Made by a program: the position numbers and the translations under genes
Origin: Curtobacterium sp. MCJR17_020
GTDB lineage: Bacteria > Actinomycetota > Actinomycetes > Actinomycetales > Microbacteriaceae
DNA length: 64,000 nucleotides
Reading direction: 5' to 3'
Assembly (NCBI RefSeq): GCF_003234365.2
Contig: NZ_CP126260.1
Location: forward strand, 1,240,001-1,304,000
Part shown: one piece after another, positions 1 to 8,038 of the stretch
Numbering within the stretch: the first letter of the stretch is position 1
Layout: each line of letters begins with the position of its first letter
Notes under the pieces: generated by a model
Told to the model about the DNA's origin: nothing
Database searches by the model: none
What the model saw: the letters and a program-made list of their open reading frames with translations, nothing else

Positions 1-1850
1 CCACCTTCACCCCCGGCACGGTCGACTTCTCCGGGACCGCCACGGCCGGTGCGACGATCACCGCGACCGAAGCCGACGGCACCGAGGTGTTCCGCACCGA
101 GGTGCCCGCGACCAAGGCCGACGTGCAGCAGTGGTCGACGTCCGCCGACCTGACCGACGCCAGCCACGTGCTGACGTTCACGCAGACGGCGCCGTCCGGC
201 ATCACGACCACCGTCGAGGGCGTCCGGTTCGAGCCGGGCGACGCCGAGGGCATCGCCGCACCCGTCGTCGACGGGATCGAACGCGGCGTGGACGGCCGGT
301 TCTTCGTGGACGGTACCGGTACCGGCACTGCCGTCGTCACCGTCGGCGGCGAGGAGTACACCGCCGACGTCCAGGACGGCGGGCACTTCCGCGTCACCGT
401 CCCGGAGCGGTTCGTCGGGGAGACCGCGACCGTCGTCTCGCGCTCCGGCGCCGACACGTCCGCGCCGATCGAGGTGGTCCTGCGCGCCGCCGAGGAGGAC
501 TCGAGCATCGCCGCACCGACGGTCCGCGACGTCTTCAACCTGCCGGACGGACGCATCCAGGTGACCGCGGACGCGAACGCCCCCGGTGCGACGTGGTTCA
601 TGCACGGCGACCGGGTCGTGGCCGGGACGCCCACCGACGGTGGGATCTCCTACACGATCGGCTCGCAGTTCACCGACCAGCAGATCGACATGGTGACGAT
701 GCAGCTCGGCAAGATCTCGGCGCGGACCGCGCTGCCCCGGCTCCTGTCTGTCGACGGCGTCACCGACGGGGACAACGTGTTCGTCCCGGGCACGAACACG
801 TTCTCCGGGTCGGCCGAGGCCGGTGCGACGATCGTCGCCCGCGACGCCGACGGCACGGAGCTCTTCTCGACCGAGGCCACGGGCGCGAAGGCCGGCGTCG
901 GGACCTGGTCGGCGGACGCCGACCTGCCGAAGGGTGCGCTCGAGGTCACGTTCACGCAGACCACCCCGGACGGCCGGACCTCGACGATGCAGGACGTCTC
1001 GTTCACGTCGGACGACGGCACGCCGGTCGCCCCGGTGGTCGTCACCTCGCCCGCCGAGGGGTCGACGGTGACGTCGAAGCGTCCGGTGTTCGAGGGCACC
1101 GGTGACGAGGGTGCCACGATCGTGGTGCGGGGTTCGAGCCGCCAGGTGGCGACGACCACGGTGGTCGACGGCAAGTGGGCGGTACCGGCGGACTTCGACC
1201 TCGGGAACGGTGACTACCGCCTGCTGGTGGTGCAGGAGCCCACTCGCGGTGCTCCGACGGACCCGGTCGTCATCACGTTCACGGTGCGGCACGCGGTCGC
1301 ACCGGTGGTACCGGTGGTCGTGACCGGACCGGCCGAGGGGTCGACGGTGACGTCGAAGCGTCCGGTGTTCTCGGGTACGGGTGACGAGGGTGCCACGATC
1401 GTGGTGCGGGGTTCGAGCCGCACGGTGGCGACGACCACGGTGGTCGACGGCAAGTGGTCCGTGCCGGCCGACTTCGACCTCGGGAACGGTGACTACCGCC
1501 TGCTGGTGGTGCAGGAGCCCACCCAGGGCGTCCCGACCCTCCCGGTCGTCCTCTCGTTCACCGTGCGGCATGCCGCCGCCGCGCCGGTCGTGGTGACCGG
1601 GCCGACCGAGGGGTCGACGGTGACGTCGAAGCGTCCGGTGTTCGAGGGCACCGGTGCCGAGGGTGCTTCGGTCGTGATCAAGGGGTCGAGCCGTCAGGTG
1701 GCGACGACCACGGTCGAGGACGGAACCTGGTCGGTCCCGTCGGACTTCGACCTGGGGAACGGCGCGTACCGCCTGTGGGTCACGCAGACCCCGACCGGTG
1801 GTGCGGCTCCGACCACGGTCGACGTGACGTTCCGGGTCGCCGCGAACTGA
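1..1850 (+). CDS. Ig-like repeat surface protein, 3' part only
   Basis: The frame is open from base 3 with no start in view, so the gene begins before the window; it ends at the TGA at 1848-1850. The visible part (about 615 residues) is a chain of Ig-like beta modules rich in Thr, Val, Gly and Asp, with recurring signatures such as FSGTA-AGATI and TFTQT. The last three modules (about 1030-1850) are nearly identical at DNA level, and the signature STVTSKRPVF recurs every 91-93 residues. There is no LPXTG or C-terminal membrane helix, and the protein ends in VDVTFRVAAN. A secreted or wall-associated adhesin or structural protein is the best inference; no enzyme domain is visible. Confidence 0.75.
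   Translation, partial: TFTPGTVDFSGTATAGATITATEADGTEVFRTEVPATKADVQQWSTSADLTDASHVLTFTQTAPSGITTTVEGVRFEPGDAEGIAAPVVDGIERGVDGRFFVDGTGTGTAVVTVGGEEYTADVQDGGHFRVTVPERFVGETATVVSRSGADTSAPIEVVLRAAEEDSSIAAPTVRDVFNLPDGRIQVTADANAPGATWFMHGDRVVAGTPTDGGISYTIGSQFTDQQIDMVTMQLGKISARTALPRLLSVDGVTDGDNVFVPGTNTFSGSAEAGATIVARDADGTELFSTEATGAKAGVGTWSADADLPKGALEVTFTQTTPDGRTSTMQDVSFTSDDGTPVAPVVVTSPAEGSTVTSKRPVFEGTGDEGATIVVRGSSRQVATTTVVDGKWAVPADFDLGNGDYRLLVVQEPTRGAPTDPVVITFTVRHAVAPVVPVVVTGPAEGSTVTSKRPVFSGTGDEGATIVVRGSSRTVATTTVVDGKWSVPADFDLGNGDYRLLVVQEPTQGVPTLPVVLSFTVRHAAAAPVVVTGPTEGSTVTSKRPVFEGTGAEGASVVIKGSSRQVATTTVEDGTWSVPSDFDLGNGAYRLWVTQTPTGGAAPTTVDVTFRVAAN
1061..1850 (+). repeat. Three tandem near-identical Ig-module repeats
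   Basis: The anchor GTCGACGGTGACGTCGAAGC begins at 1061, 1340 and 1613, giving in-frame periods of 279 and 273 bp. Between anchors the sequence is almost unchanged, including long identical stretches around GACTTCGACCT and GACTACCGCCTG. The identity exceeds what protein constraint needs and implies recent duplication or gene conversion. Confidence 0.85.
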
Positions 1851-1871
1851 CGCTGACACCGTCTGCCTGAC

Positions 1872-1906
1872 GCGCCGGGCATCCTCGCCACGAGGGTGCC
1901 CGGCGC
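1872..1906 (+). terminator. Intrinsic terminator after surface-protein gene
   Basis: A 16-bp stem (1872-1887 with 1891-1906) has one G-T wobble and a 3-nt loop. It lies 21 bp after the stop codon and before the SOS promoter. No strong U-tract follows, as is common in high-GC actinobacteria. Confidence 0.75.
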
Positions 1907-1974
1907 TGTCGTTGCACGGGTGCGTGTCGGTCGTCCGCTGCAGGATGGGCGGATCCCGGCAGGCTCCCGGCGTG

Positions 1975-1990
1975 TCGAACGCACGTTCGA
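1975..1990 (+). promoter_or_regulatory. LexA box 1 (SOS operator)
   Basis: TCGAACGCACGTTCGA is a perfect match to the mycobacterial-type LexA box TCGAAC-N4-GTTCGA. It lies 80 bp upstream of the proposed imuA' start. Confidence 0.85.
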
Positions 1991-2019
1991 CCCGTTCTGT
2001 CCGCGGATGTCGGACGCGA

Positions 2020-2048
2020 TTGACATCATCGAACACATGTTCGAATAT
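2020..2048 (+). promoter_or_regulatory. SOS promoter of imuA'-imuB-dnaE2 with LexA box 2
   Basis: A perfect -35 TTGACA (2020-2025) is followed after 17 bp by GAATAT (2043-2048). A second perfect LexA box, TCGAACACATGTTCGA (2029-2044), fills the spacer, so LexA binding would block RNA polymerase directly. The ATG at 2055 lies 7 nt after the -10, which suggests a leaderless message and sets the imuA' start. Confidence 0.8.
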
Positions 2049-2054
2049 GAGGGC

Positions 2055-2891
2055 ATGCAGACGGCGGCGGCACTCCGGTCGCCCGGCCCGGACCGGGGCG
2101 GGCGGAGCGGTGCTGCACGCGGGGGTGACGGTCCCACGCGCGGGAACGGCGCGGGCGGTGCGCGTGGGGGCGGCGCCGACCACCTCGGCGACGCCCGGGC
2201 GGCGCTCGACCGCATCACGTCCCTGCGGTCCCGGGTCACCGACATGGAGTCCACCCGCGTCGACACCGCGGGGCTCCCGACCGCCCCCGCCCTCGAACCA
2301 CTGCTGCCCGGTGGGGCGATCCGGGTCGGCGGCACCTACGCCGTCCCCGAGTCGGTGCTGCTCGCGATCACCATGCTGCAGGCGGCCTCGGCGTCCGGTG
2401 CGTGGTGTGCGGTCGTCGGGGTGCCCTCCTTCGGGATCGAGGCCGCGGCCGCCGCGGGCATCGACCTCGAGCGGCTCGTCCTCGTCCCCGACCCGGGCGA
2501 CCAGTGGCTCGCGGTGACCGCGGCGATGGCGGACGTCGCCCAGATCGTGCTCACCCGACCGCTCGGTCGGGTCGTGCCGGGTGACGTCGCCCGGCTGTCG
2601 GCACGGCTCCGGCAACGCGGCGGGGCCCTCGTCGCGCTCGGGTCCTGGCCGGGCGCGGACGTCACGCTGCGGATCACGGCGTCGGTGTGGAGCGGCATCG
2701 GACAGGGCCACGGGCACCTGACCGAGCGTCGCGCCACCATCACGGCGACCGGTCGAGCGGGTGCGGTGCGCCCCACGAGCACCGAGCTGCTGCTGCCGGC
2801 GGCCGACGGCTCGGTCCGGGCAGCCACCCCGGTGCCGACGGTGGGCTCCGGCGACACCCGGGTGCTGCGCCCCGTGGCGGTGGCGTCGTGA
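2055..2891 (+). CDS. ImuA'-like RecA-fold protein of the SOS mutasome
   Basis: A 278-residue protein, first gene of the imuA'-imuB-dnaE2 unit. In mycobacteria ImuA' is an accessory subunit that, with ImuB, brings DnaE2 to damaged DNA. The segment LLPGGAIRVGGTYAVPESVLL sits where RecA has its P-loop, but GGTYAVPES lacks the GKT/S of a Walker A motif, as expected for ImuA-type proteins. The N-terminus is Gly/Ala/Arg-rich and probably disordered. The ATG at 2055 was chosen because it lies 7 nt after the -10; an ATG at 2037 is in frame but falls inside the LexA box. The stop is 35 bp before the proposed imuB start. The family call rests on position and fold-like segments. Confidence 0.75.
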   Translation: MQTAAALRSPGPDRGGRSGAARGGDGPTRGNGAGGARGGGADHLGDARAALDRITSLRSRVTDMESTRVDTAGLPTAPALEPLLPGGAIRVGGTYAVPESVLLAITMLQAASASGAWCAVVGVPSFGIEAAAAAGIDLERLVLVPDPGDQWLAVTAAMADVAQIVLTRPLGRVVPGDVARLSARLRQRGGALVALGSWPGADVTLRITASVWSGIGQGHGHLTERRATITATGRAGAVRPTSTELLLPAADGSVRAATPVPTVGSGDTRVLRPVAVAS

Positions 2892-2933
2892 TCGCCGTGG
2901 TGTCGTGGTGCGCGGCGGTGGCGTCGTGATCGC
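2877..2933 (+). repeat. 19-bp direct repeat at the imuA'/imuB junction
   Basis: The same 19 bp (GCGGTGGCGTCGTGATCGC) occurs at 2877-2895 and 2915-2933, offset by 38 bp. The first copy carries the imuA' TGA stop and the second carries the GTG proposed as the imuB start. The offset is not a multiple of three, so the two copies are read in different frames. Confidence 0.8.
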
Positions 2934-4554
2934 GCCGGGGCGTGTCCGGGCCGACGCGATCGCCCGCGGCGGGGCGCTGCCCGAGCCGCCACCGACCCGC
3001 ACCATCGTGCTCTGGTGCCCGGACTGGCCGGTGATCGCGGCAGCCCGCGCGGCCGGTGCGCCGCCGGAGCTGCCCTTCGCCGTGGTCGCGAAGGGCCTGG
3101 TGTTCGCGAGCTCCGCATCCGCCCGGCAGCACGGTGTCGTCCGGGGCCTCCGGGTGCGCGAGGCGCAGGCGCGCTGTCCGGAGCTCGTCGTGCAGCCCTA
3201 CGACGACGCGCTCGACCACCGTGCGTTCGAACCCGTCATCCGCGCGGTCGAGGCGGCCGTCCCCGGGGTCGAGGTACTGCGGCCCGGCACCCTCGCCCTG
3301 CGTGCCCGGGGGCCGGCGCGGTACTACGGCGGCGAGCGGGCGGCCGCGGCGACCCTGGCGGGGATCGCGGCCGACCACGGCGCCCCGGCGGTGCGGGCCG
3401 GTGTGGCGGACACCCCGTTCGCGGCGGAGCAGGCAGCACGGGCCCGGCCGGTGCGTCCTGGCGAACGGGTACGGATCGTGCCGGTCTCCGGCTCGTCGGA
3501 CTTCCTGGCGGCCCTGCCCCTCGGTGTGCTCGGCGACCCCGAGCTCGCGACCGTGCTCGATCGGCTCGGCATCACCACGCTGGGCGATTTCGCGTCGCTC
3601 AGTGACGAGCAGGTCCGCGACCGGTTCGGGGTCGCCGGGGCGTTCCTGCACCGGCTGGCCGGCGGACGCGACCCGCGGGAGATCTCGGCACGCGCGATCC
3701 CGCCCGAGCTCCGGATCGAGGCCGCCTTCGAGCCCCCGCTCGACCGTGCCGACCAGATCGCGTTCGCGTTCCGGCGCTCCGCCGACGACTTCGCCGCGCG
3801 CCTCCGTGCCGCGGGGCTGGTCGCGACGACCATCCGGGTGGGGATCGTCGACGAGCGGGACATCCTGCTCGAACGCACCTGGGCGCACCCCCGGTGGTTC
3901 GACGCCGCCGACGTCGTCGACCGGGTGCGGTGGCAGCTCGCCGGCGGGGTCGACCCGACCGGGCTCGAAGCCCCGGTCACGTCGGTCGTGCTCGAACCGG
4001 TCGCCGTCGACGACATGGCGAACCACGAGCGCGGGCTCTGGGGCTCCGGGCCGGACGAGCGCGTGCACCACGGGCTGGCCCGCATCCAGGGCATGGTCGG
4101 GCACGACGGTGTGGTGAGCCCGCGGGTCGGCGGTGGCCGGACCCTGTCCGAGCGGGTGGTGCTCGTGCCGTGGGGTGACGCCCCGCCCGGCGGCGAGCGT
4201 GCCCTGGCCACCGTGCGCGACCGCCCCTGGCCCGGCAAGCTGCCCGGCCCGCCGCCGGCCACGGTGCTCGAGCGTCCCCGGCCGGTCGACGTCGTCACCG
4301 CCGGTGGCGAGAGCGTCGACGTCGACGACCGCGGCGTGCTGTCCGGCGCGCCCGAACACTTCCGCGCCGAGGGGGACCGGGGCGGTGGGTTCGCGCCCGT
4401 CACGGCCTGGGCGGGCCCCTGGCCGCTCGTCGTGCGGTGGTGGGAGTCCGGCGGTCGACGACTGCACCGACTGCAGCTCGTCGACGCCGAGGGTCGTGCC
4501 TGGTACCTGGTGCTGGCGGACCACCGGTGGTGGGCGGAGGCGATCGCCACGTGA
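2926..4554 (+). CDS. imuB: ImuB, catalytically degenerate Y-family polymerase
   Basis: A 542-residue Y-family (DinB/UmuC) protein. In mycobacteria ImuB is a non-catalytic hub linking the beta clamp, ImuA' and DnaE2. The N-terminal palm reads TIVLWCPDWPV where an active enzyme has DxD, and LRPGTLALRA replaces the SxDE motif, so the canonical metal ligands are absent. Recognisable elements are ASSASARQHGVVRGLRVREA (fingers), a thumb-like GITTLGDFASLSDEQVRDRFG, and a C-terminal extension with VVLVPWGD, in the region where mycobacterial ImuB carries its clamp motif. GTG 2926 is the most likely start; several nearby GTG codons in the repeat make it uncertain. It sits 22 bp before dnaE2. Confidence 0.88.
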   Translation: MIAPGRVRADAIARGGALPEPPPTRTIVLWCPDWPVIAAARAAGAPPELPFAVVAKGLVFASSASARQHGVVRGLRVREAQARCPELVVQPYDDALDHRAFEPVIRAVEAAVPGVEVLRPGTLALRARGPARYYGGERAAAATLAGIAADHGAPAVRAGVADTPFAAEQAARARPVRPGERVRIVPVSGSSDFLAALPLGVLGDPELATVLDRLGITTLGDFASLSDEQVRDRFGVAGAFLHRLAGGRDPREISARAIPPELRIEAAFEPPLDRADQIAFAFRRSADDFAARLRAAGLVATTIRVGIVDERDILLERTWAHPRWFDAADVVDRVRWQLAGGVDPTGLEAPVTSVVLEPVAVDDMANHERGLWGSGPDERVHHGLARIQGMVGHDGVVSPRVGGGRTLSERVVLVPWGDAPPGGERALATVRDRPWPGKLPGPPPATVLERPRPVDVVTAGGESVDVDDRGVLSGAPEHFRAEGDRGGGFAPVTAWAGPWPLVVRWWESGGRRLHRLQLVDAEGRAWYLVLADHRWWAEAIAT

Positions 4555-4576
4555 ACCGATCCAGGAGCAGGACCTG

Positions 4577-7500
4577 ATGGGCTACAGCAACCCACCCGTG
4601 CCGTGGTCGCAGTTCGAACGCGCCCTGTCGGACAAGCGCAGTCCGGGGACGGCGAAGGCCGGCGACGGCGGGGACAGCCCGGCGTGGTCGCGGAAGCGCG
4701 AGCCGTACGTGCCCACGGACCAGCCGGTGGCTGCGGACGACGGCCCTCCGGTCGTGCCGTACGCCGAGCTGCACGCGCACTCGGCCTTCAGCTTCCTCGA
4801 CGGTGCCAGCCAGCCCGAGCAGCTGTTCGAGGAAGCCGCACGGCTGCGCCTGCACGCCCTCGCCCTCACCGACCACGACGGCTTCTACGGTGCCGCCCGG
4901 ATGGCCGAGGTCGCCGAGGCGTACCCGCAGGTCGGCACCGTCTACGGCACCGAGCTCTCGCTGGGTCTGACCGAACCGCAGAACGGCGTCCCCGATCCGC
5001 AGGGCTCCCACCTGCTCCTGCTCGCCGACGGGCAGGACGGTTACCACCGGCTCGCGGGCGCGGTGACGAGTGCGCACCTCGTGGCCGGGTCCGAGAAGGG
5101 CAGCCCGCGGTACGACCTCGACGAGCTCGCAGGGCGGGCCGACGGACACTGGCGGGTGCTCACCGGGTGCCGGAAGGGCACCGTCCGGCAGGCGCTCGAG
5201 CAGGGCGGGGAGTCCGCGGCGGAGACCGCGCTGCGCGTGCTGCTCGACCGCTTCGGGCGCAGCAACGTCGTGGTGGAGCTCCTCGACCACGGCGACCCGC
5301 TCGACAGTGCGCGGAACGACGTGCTCGCGACCCTCGCCGAGCGGTACACGCTGCCCCTGGTCGCGACCGGCAACGTCCACTACGCGACCCCGGACCGGTT
5401 CCCGGTGGCGACGGCGCTGGCCGCGGTCCGGGCCCGGCGCAGCCTCGACGAGATCGACGGGTGGCTGCCAGCCGCAGACACCGCGCACCTGCGCTCCGGC
5501 GCCGAGATGGCCCGGCGGTTCGGGCGCTACCCGGGGGCGATCGGGAACACCGTCGCGCTGGCCGACGAACTCGGGTTCCGGCTGCGCACGGTCAAGCCCG
5601 GGCTGCCCGACCTCGACGTGCCGGACGGCCACACCGCGATGTCCTGGTTGCGGGAACTCACCTGGACGGGTGCACGTCGGCTCTACCCCGGCAGCGCCGA
5701 CGGCGTGGACCCGCAGAAGCGCGAGCGCATCGAACGCGAGCTCGCGGTGATCGAGGACAAGAACTTCCCCGGCTACTTCCTGATCGTGCGCGACATGGTG
5801 CAGTACGCCCGCGGCCGGGGGATCCTCTGCCAGGGGCGGGGCTCCGCCGCGAACTCCGCGGTCTGCTACCTGCTCGAGATCACCGCGGTGGACTCGATCC
5901 GCTACGGCCTGCCGTTCGAGCGGTTCCTGTCGGCGATGCGCGACGAGGAACCCGACATCGACGTCGACTTCGACTCGGACCGCCGCGAAGAGGTGATCCA
6001 GTACGTCTACGAGAAGTACGGCCGGTACAACGCCGCCCAGGTCGCGAACGTCATCACGTACCGCCCGAAGGGTGCCGTCCGCGACATGGCGAAGGCCCTC
6101 GGCCACAGCCCGGGGCAGCAGGACGCCTGGTCGAAGCAGGTCGAACGATGGGGGTCGGTGACCGAGAGCCAGGACCACGACATCCCGCCGGCGGTCGTCG
6201 GGCTGGCGAGCGACGTCCTGGGCTTCCCGCGCCACCTCGGCATCCACTCGGGCGGCATGGTGCTCACCGACCGGCCGGTGGGCGAGGTCGTGCCGATCGA
6301 GCACGCGCGGATGGACGGCCGCACGGTGCTGCAGTGGGACAAGGACGACTGCGCCTTCATGGGGCTCGTGAAGTTCGACATGCTCGGCCTCGGCATGCTC
6401 GCGGCGCTGCAGTACTCGTTCGACCTGGCGGCGGAGCACTGTGGGGAGCGCTGGGAGATGCACTCCATGCCGAAGGAGGAGCAGGGCGTCTACGACCAGC
6501 TCTGCCGAGCCGACACCATCGGGGTGTTCCAGGTGGAGTCCCGCGCGCAGATGGGCACGCTGCCCCGGCTGCTCCCACGGCGGTTCTACGACCTGGTGAT
6601 CGAGGTCGCCCTCGTCCGCCCCGGTCCGATCCAGGGCGGCGCCGTGCACCCGTACATCCGGCGGCGCACCGGCGAGGAACCGATCACGTACATCCACCCG
6701 TCACTCGAGCCGGTGCTCGAACGCACCCTCGGGGTGCCGCTGTTCCAGGAGCAGCTCATGCAGATGGCGATCGCGGTCGGCAACTGCTCGGGCGACGACG
6801 CCGACCTGCTGCGGCGGGCGATGGGGTCGAAGCGCGGCCACGAGAAGATCGACCGGCTGCGCGACAAGCTCTACGCGGGCATGTCGGACAACGGCATCCA
6901 CGGCGAGGACGCCGACGCGATCTACGCGAAGATCCAGGCGTTCGCGAACTTCGGCTTCGCGGAGAGCCACTCGATCAGCTTCGCCCTGATCGTCTACGCG
7001 AGCGCCTGGATGCGCCTGCACTACCCGGGGGCGTTCCTGGCCGCGCTGCTCCGGGCGCAGCCGATGGGGTTCTACTCACCGCAGACCCTGGTCGCCGACG
7101 CCCGTCGGCACGGCGTCCAGGTGCTCCGGCCGGACATCCTGCGCTCGGGTGTCGACGCCACGCTCGAACCGCTCGGCGACGACCAGGTGGTGCCCCCGTG
7201 CGGTGACGACGCCTGCCTGGTCACGGAGCAGCCGCCGGTGCTGCCCTTCGACAAGGCACTGCCCGACGACACCGCACGGCACCGCCGCGACGGCGCGTTC
7301 GCGGTCCGGCTCGGACTCGCCGAGGTCGCCTCGCTCAGCCGGAAGAGCGCCGAGAAGATCGTCGCCGAGCGTGACGCGAACGGTCCCTTCGTCGACATGT
7401 CCGACCTGGCCCGCCGGGTGGGGCTGACGACGGCGCAGCTCGAGGCGCTCGCCGCCGCCGACGCCTTCGCCCCGTTCGACATCGACCGCCGCGGTGCGAT

Positions 7501-8002
7501 GTGGTCGGCGGCGCAGGCCGCTGCGGAGCGCGCCGACCAGCTGCCGGACACGCAGGTCGTCGTCCAACCGCCGCTGTTCGGGCAGATGACGAGCGGCGAC
7601 GTCCTGATCGCCGACATGTGGTCGACGGGCATGACGACCGACGACCACCCTGTCCGGCACGTGCGCGACCGGCTCGCCGCCCGCCGCGTGCTCAGCGTGC
7701 AGGACACCGCGACGGCCGAGACCGGGCGGCGGGTCGAGATCGGCGGGATCGTCACGCACCGGCAACGTCCGGCGACGGCGTCGGGGATCACGTTCATGAA
7801 CGTCGAGGACGAGACCGGGCTGGTCAACGTCATCTGCAGCGTCGGGGTGTGGGGGCGCTACCGCCGGGTCGCCCGGGAATCCCCGGCGGTGATCGTCCGC
7901 GGCATCCTCGAGCGATCACCCGACGGCGTGGTCAACCTGGTGGCTGACCGGATCGAGCACCTGTCGCTGTCCGTGCGCACGCGCTCGCGGGACTTCCAGT
8001 GA
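4577..8002 (+). CDS. dnaE2: DnaE2, error-prone DNA polymerase III alpha subunit
   Basis: A 1141-residue C-family polymerase for SOS-induced, mutagenic translesion synthesis, working with ImuA' and ImuB. The PHP domain starts near residue 60 (YAELHAHSAFSFLDGASQ, then ALTDHDGFYG). The polymerase core has GRGSAANSAVCYLLEIT and the catalytic acidic motif PDIDVDFDSD near residues 459-468, followed by helix-hairpin-helix and a C-terminal OB-fold (IGGIVTHRQRP, FMNVEDETGLVNVI). The length is that of DnaE2 rather than replicative DnaE1, and the tau-binding tail is absent. The ATG at 4577 has an AGGAG ribosome site at 4563-4567. It is last in the LexA-controlled unit. Confidence 0.95.
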   Translation: MGYSNPPVPWSQFERALSDKRSPGTAKAGDGGDSPAWSRKREPYVPTDQPVAADDGPPVVPYAELHAHSAFSFLDGASQPEQLFEEAARLRLHALALTDHDGFYGAARMAEVAEAYPQVGTVYGTELSLGLTEPQNGVPDPQGSHLLLLADGQDGYHRLAGAVTSAHLVAGSEKGSPRYDLDELAGRADGHWRVLTGCRKGTVRQALEQGGESAAETALRVLLDRFGRSNVVVELLDHGDPLDSARNDVLATLAERYTLPLVATGNVHYATPDRFPVATALAAVRARRSLDEIDGWLPAADTAHLRSGAEMARRFGRYPGAIGNTVALADELGFRLRTVKPGLPDLDVPDGHTAMSWLRELTWTGARRLYPGSADGVDPQKRERIERELAVIEDKNFPGYFLIVRDMVQYARGRGILCQGRGSAANSAVCYLLEITAVDSIRYGLPFERFLSAMRDEEPDIDVDFDSDRREEVIQYVYEKYGRYNAAQVANVITYRPKGAVRDMAKALGHSPGQQDAWSKQVERWGSVTESQDHDIPPAVVGLASDVLGFPRHLGIHSGGMVLTDRPVGEVVPIEHARMDGRTVLQWDKDDCAFMGLVKFDMLGLGMLAALQYSFDLAAEHCGERWEMHSMPKEEQGVYDQLCRADTIGVFQVESRAQMGTLPRLLPRRFYDLVIEVALVRPGPIQGGAVHPYIRRRTGEEPITYIHPSLEPVLERTLGVPLFQEQLMQMAIAVGNCSGDDADLLRRAMGSKRGHEKIDRLRDKLYAGMSDNGIHGEDADAIYAKIQAFANFGFAESHSISFALIVYASAWMRLHYPGAFLAALLRAQPMGFYSPQTLVADARRHGVQVLRPDILRSGVDATLEPLGDDQVVPPCGDDACLVTEQPPVLPFDKALPDDTARHRRDGAFAVRLGLAEVASLSRKSAEKIVAERDANGPFVDMSDLARRVGLTTAQLEALAAADAFAPFDIDRRGAMWSAAQAAAERADQLPDTQVVVQPPLFGQMTSGDVLIADMWSTGMTTDDHPVRHVRDRLAARRVLSVQDTATAETGRRVEIGGIVTHRQRPATASGITFMNVEDETGLVNVICSVGVWGRYRRVARESPAVIVRGILERSPDGVVNLVADRIEHLSLSVRTRSRDFQ

Positions 8003-8038
8003 GCGGTCGCGGGCGAAGGGCGCGGAACGGGCGCGCGG

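Noticed and set aside
1061..1850. Possible CRISPR-like periodicity
   Set aside because: Period is about 275 bp, in frame and protein coding; there are no short identical repeats with unique spacers.
2740..4524. Long minus-strand open frame opposite imuB
   Set aside because: Mirror of high-GC codon bias; no motif, and imuB on the other strand is convincing.
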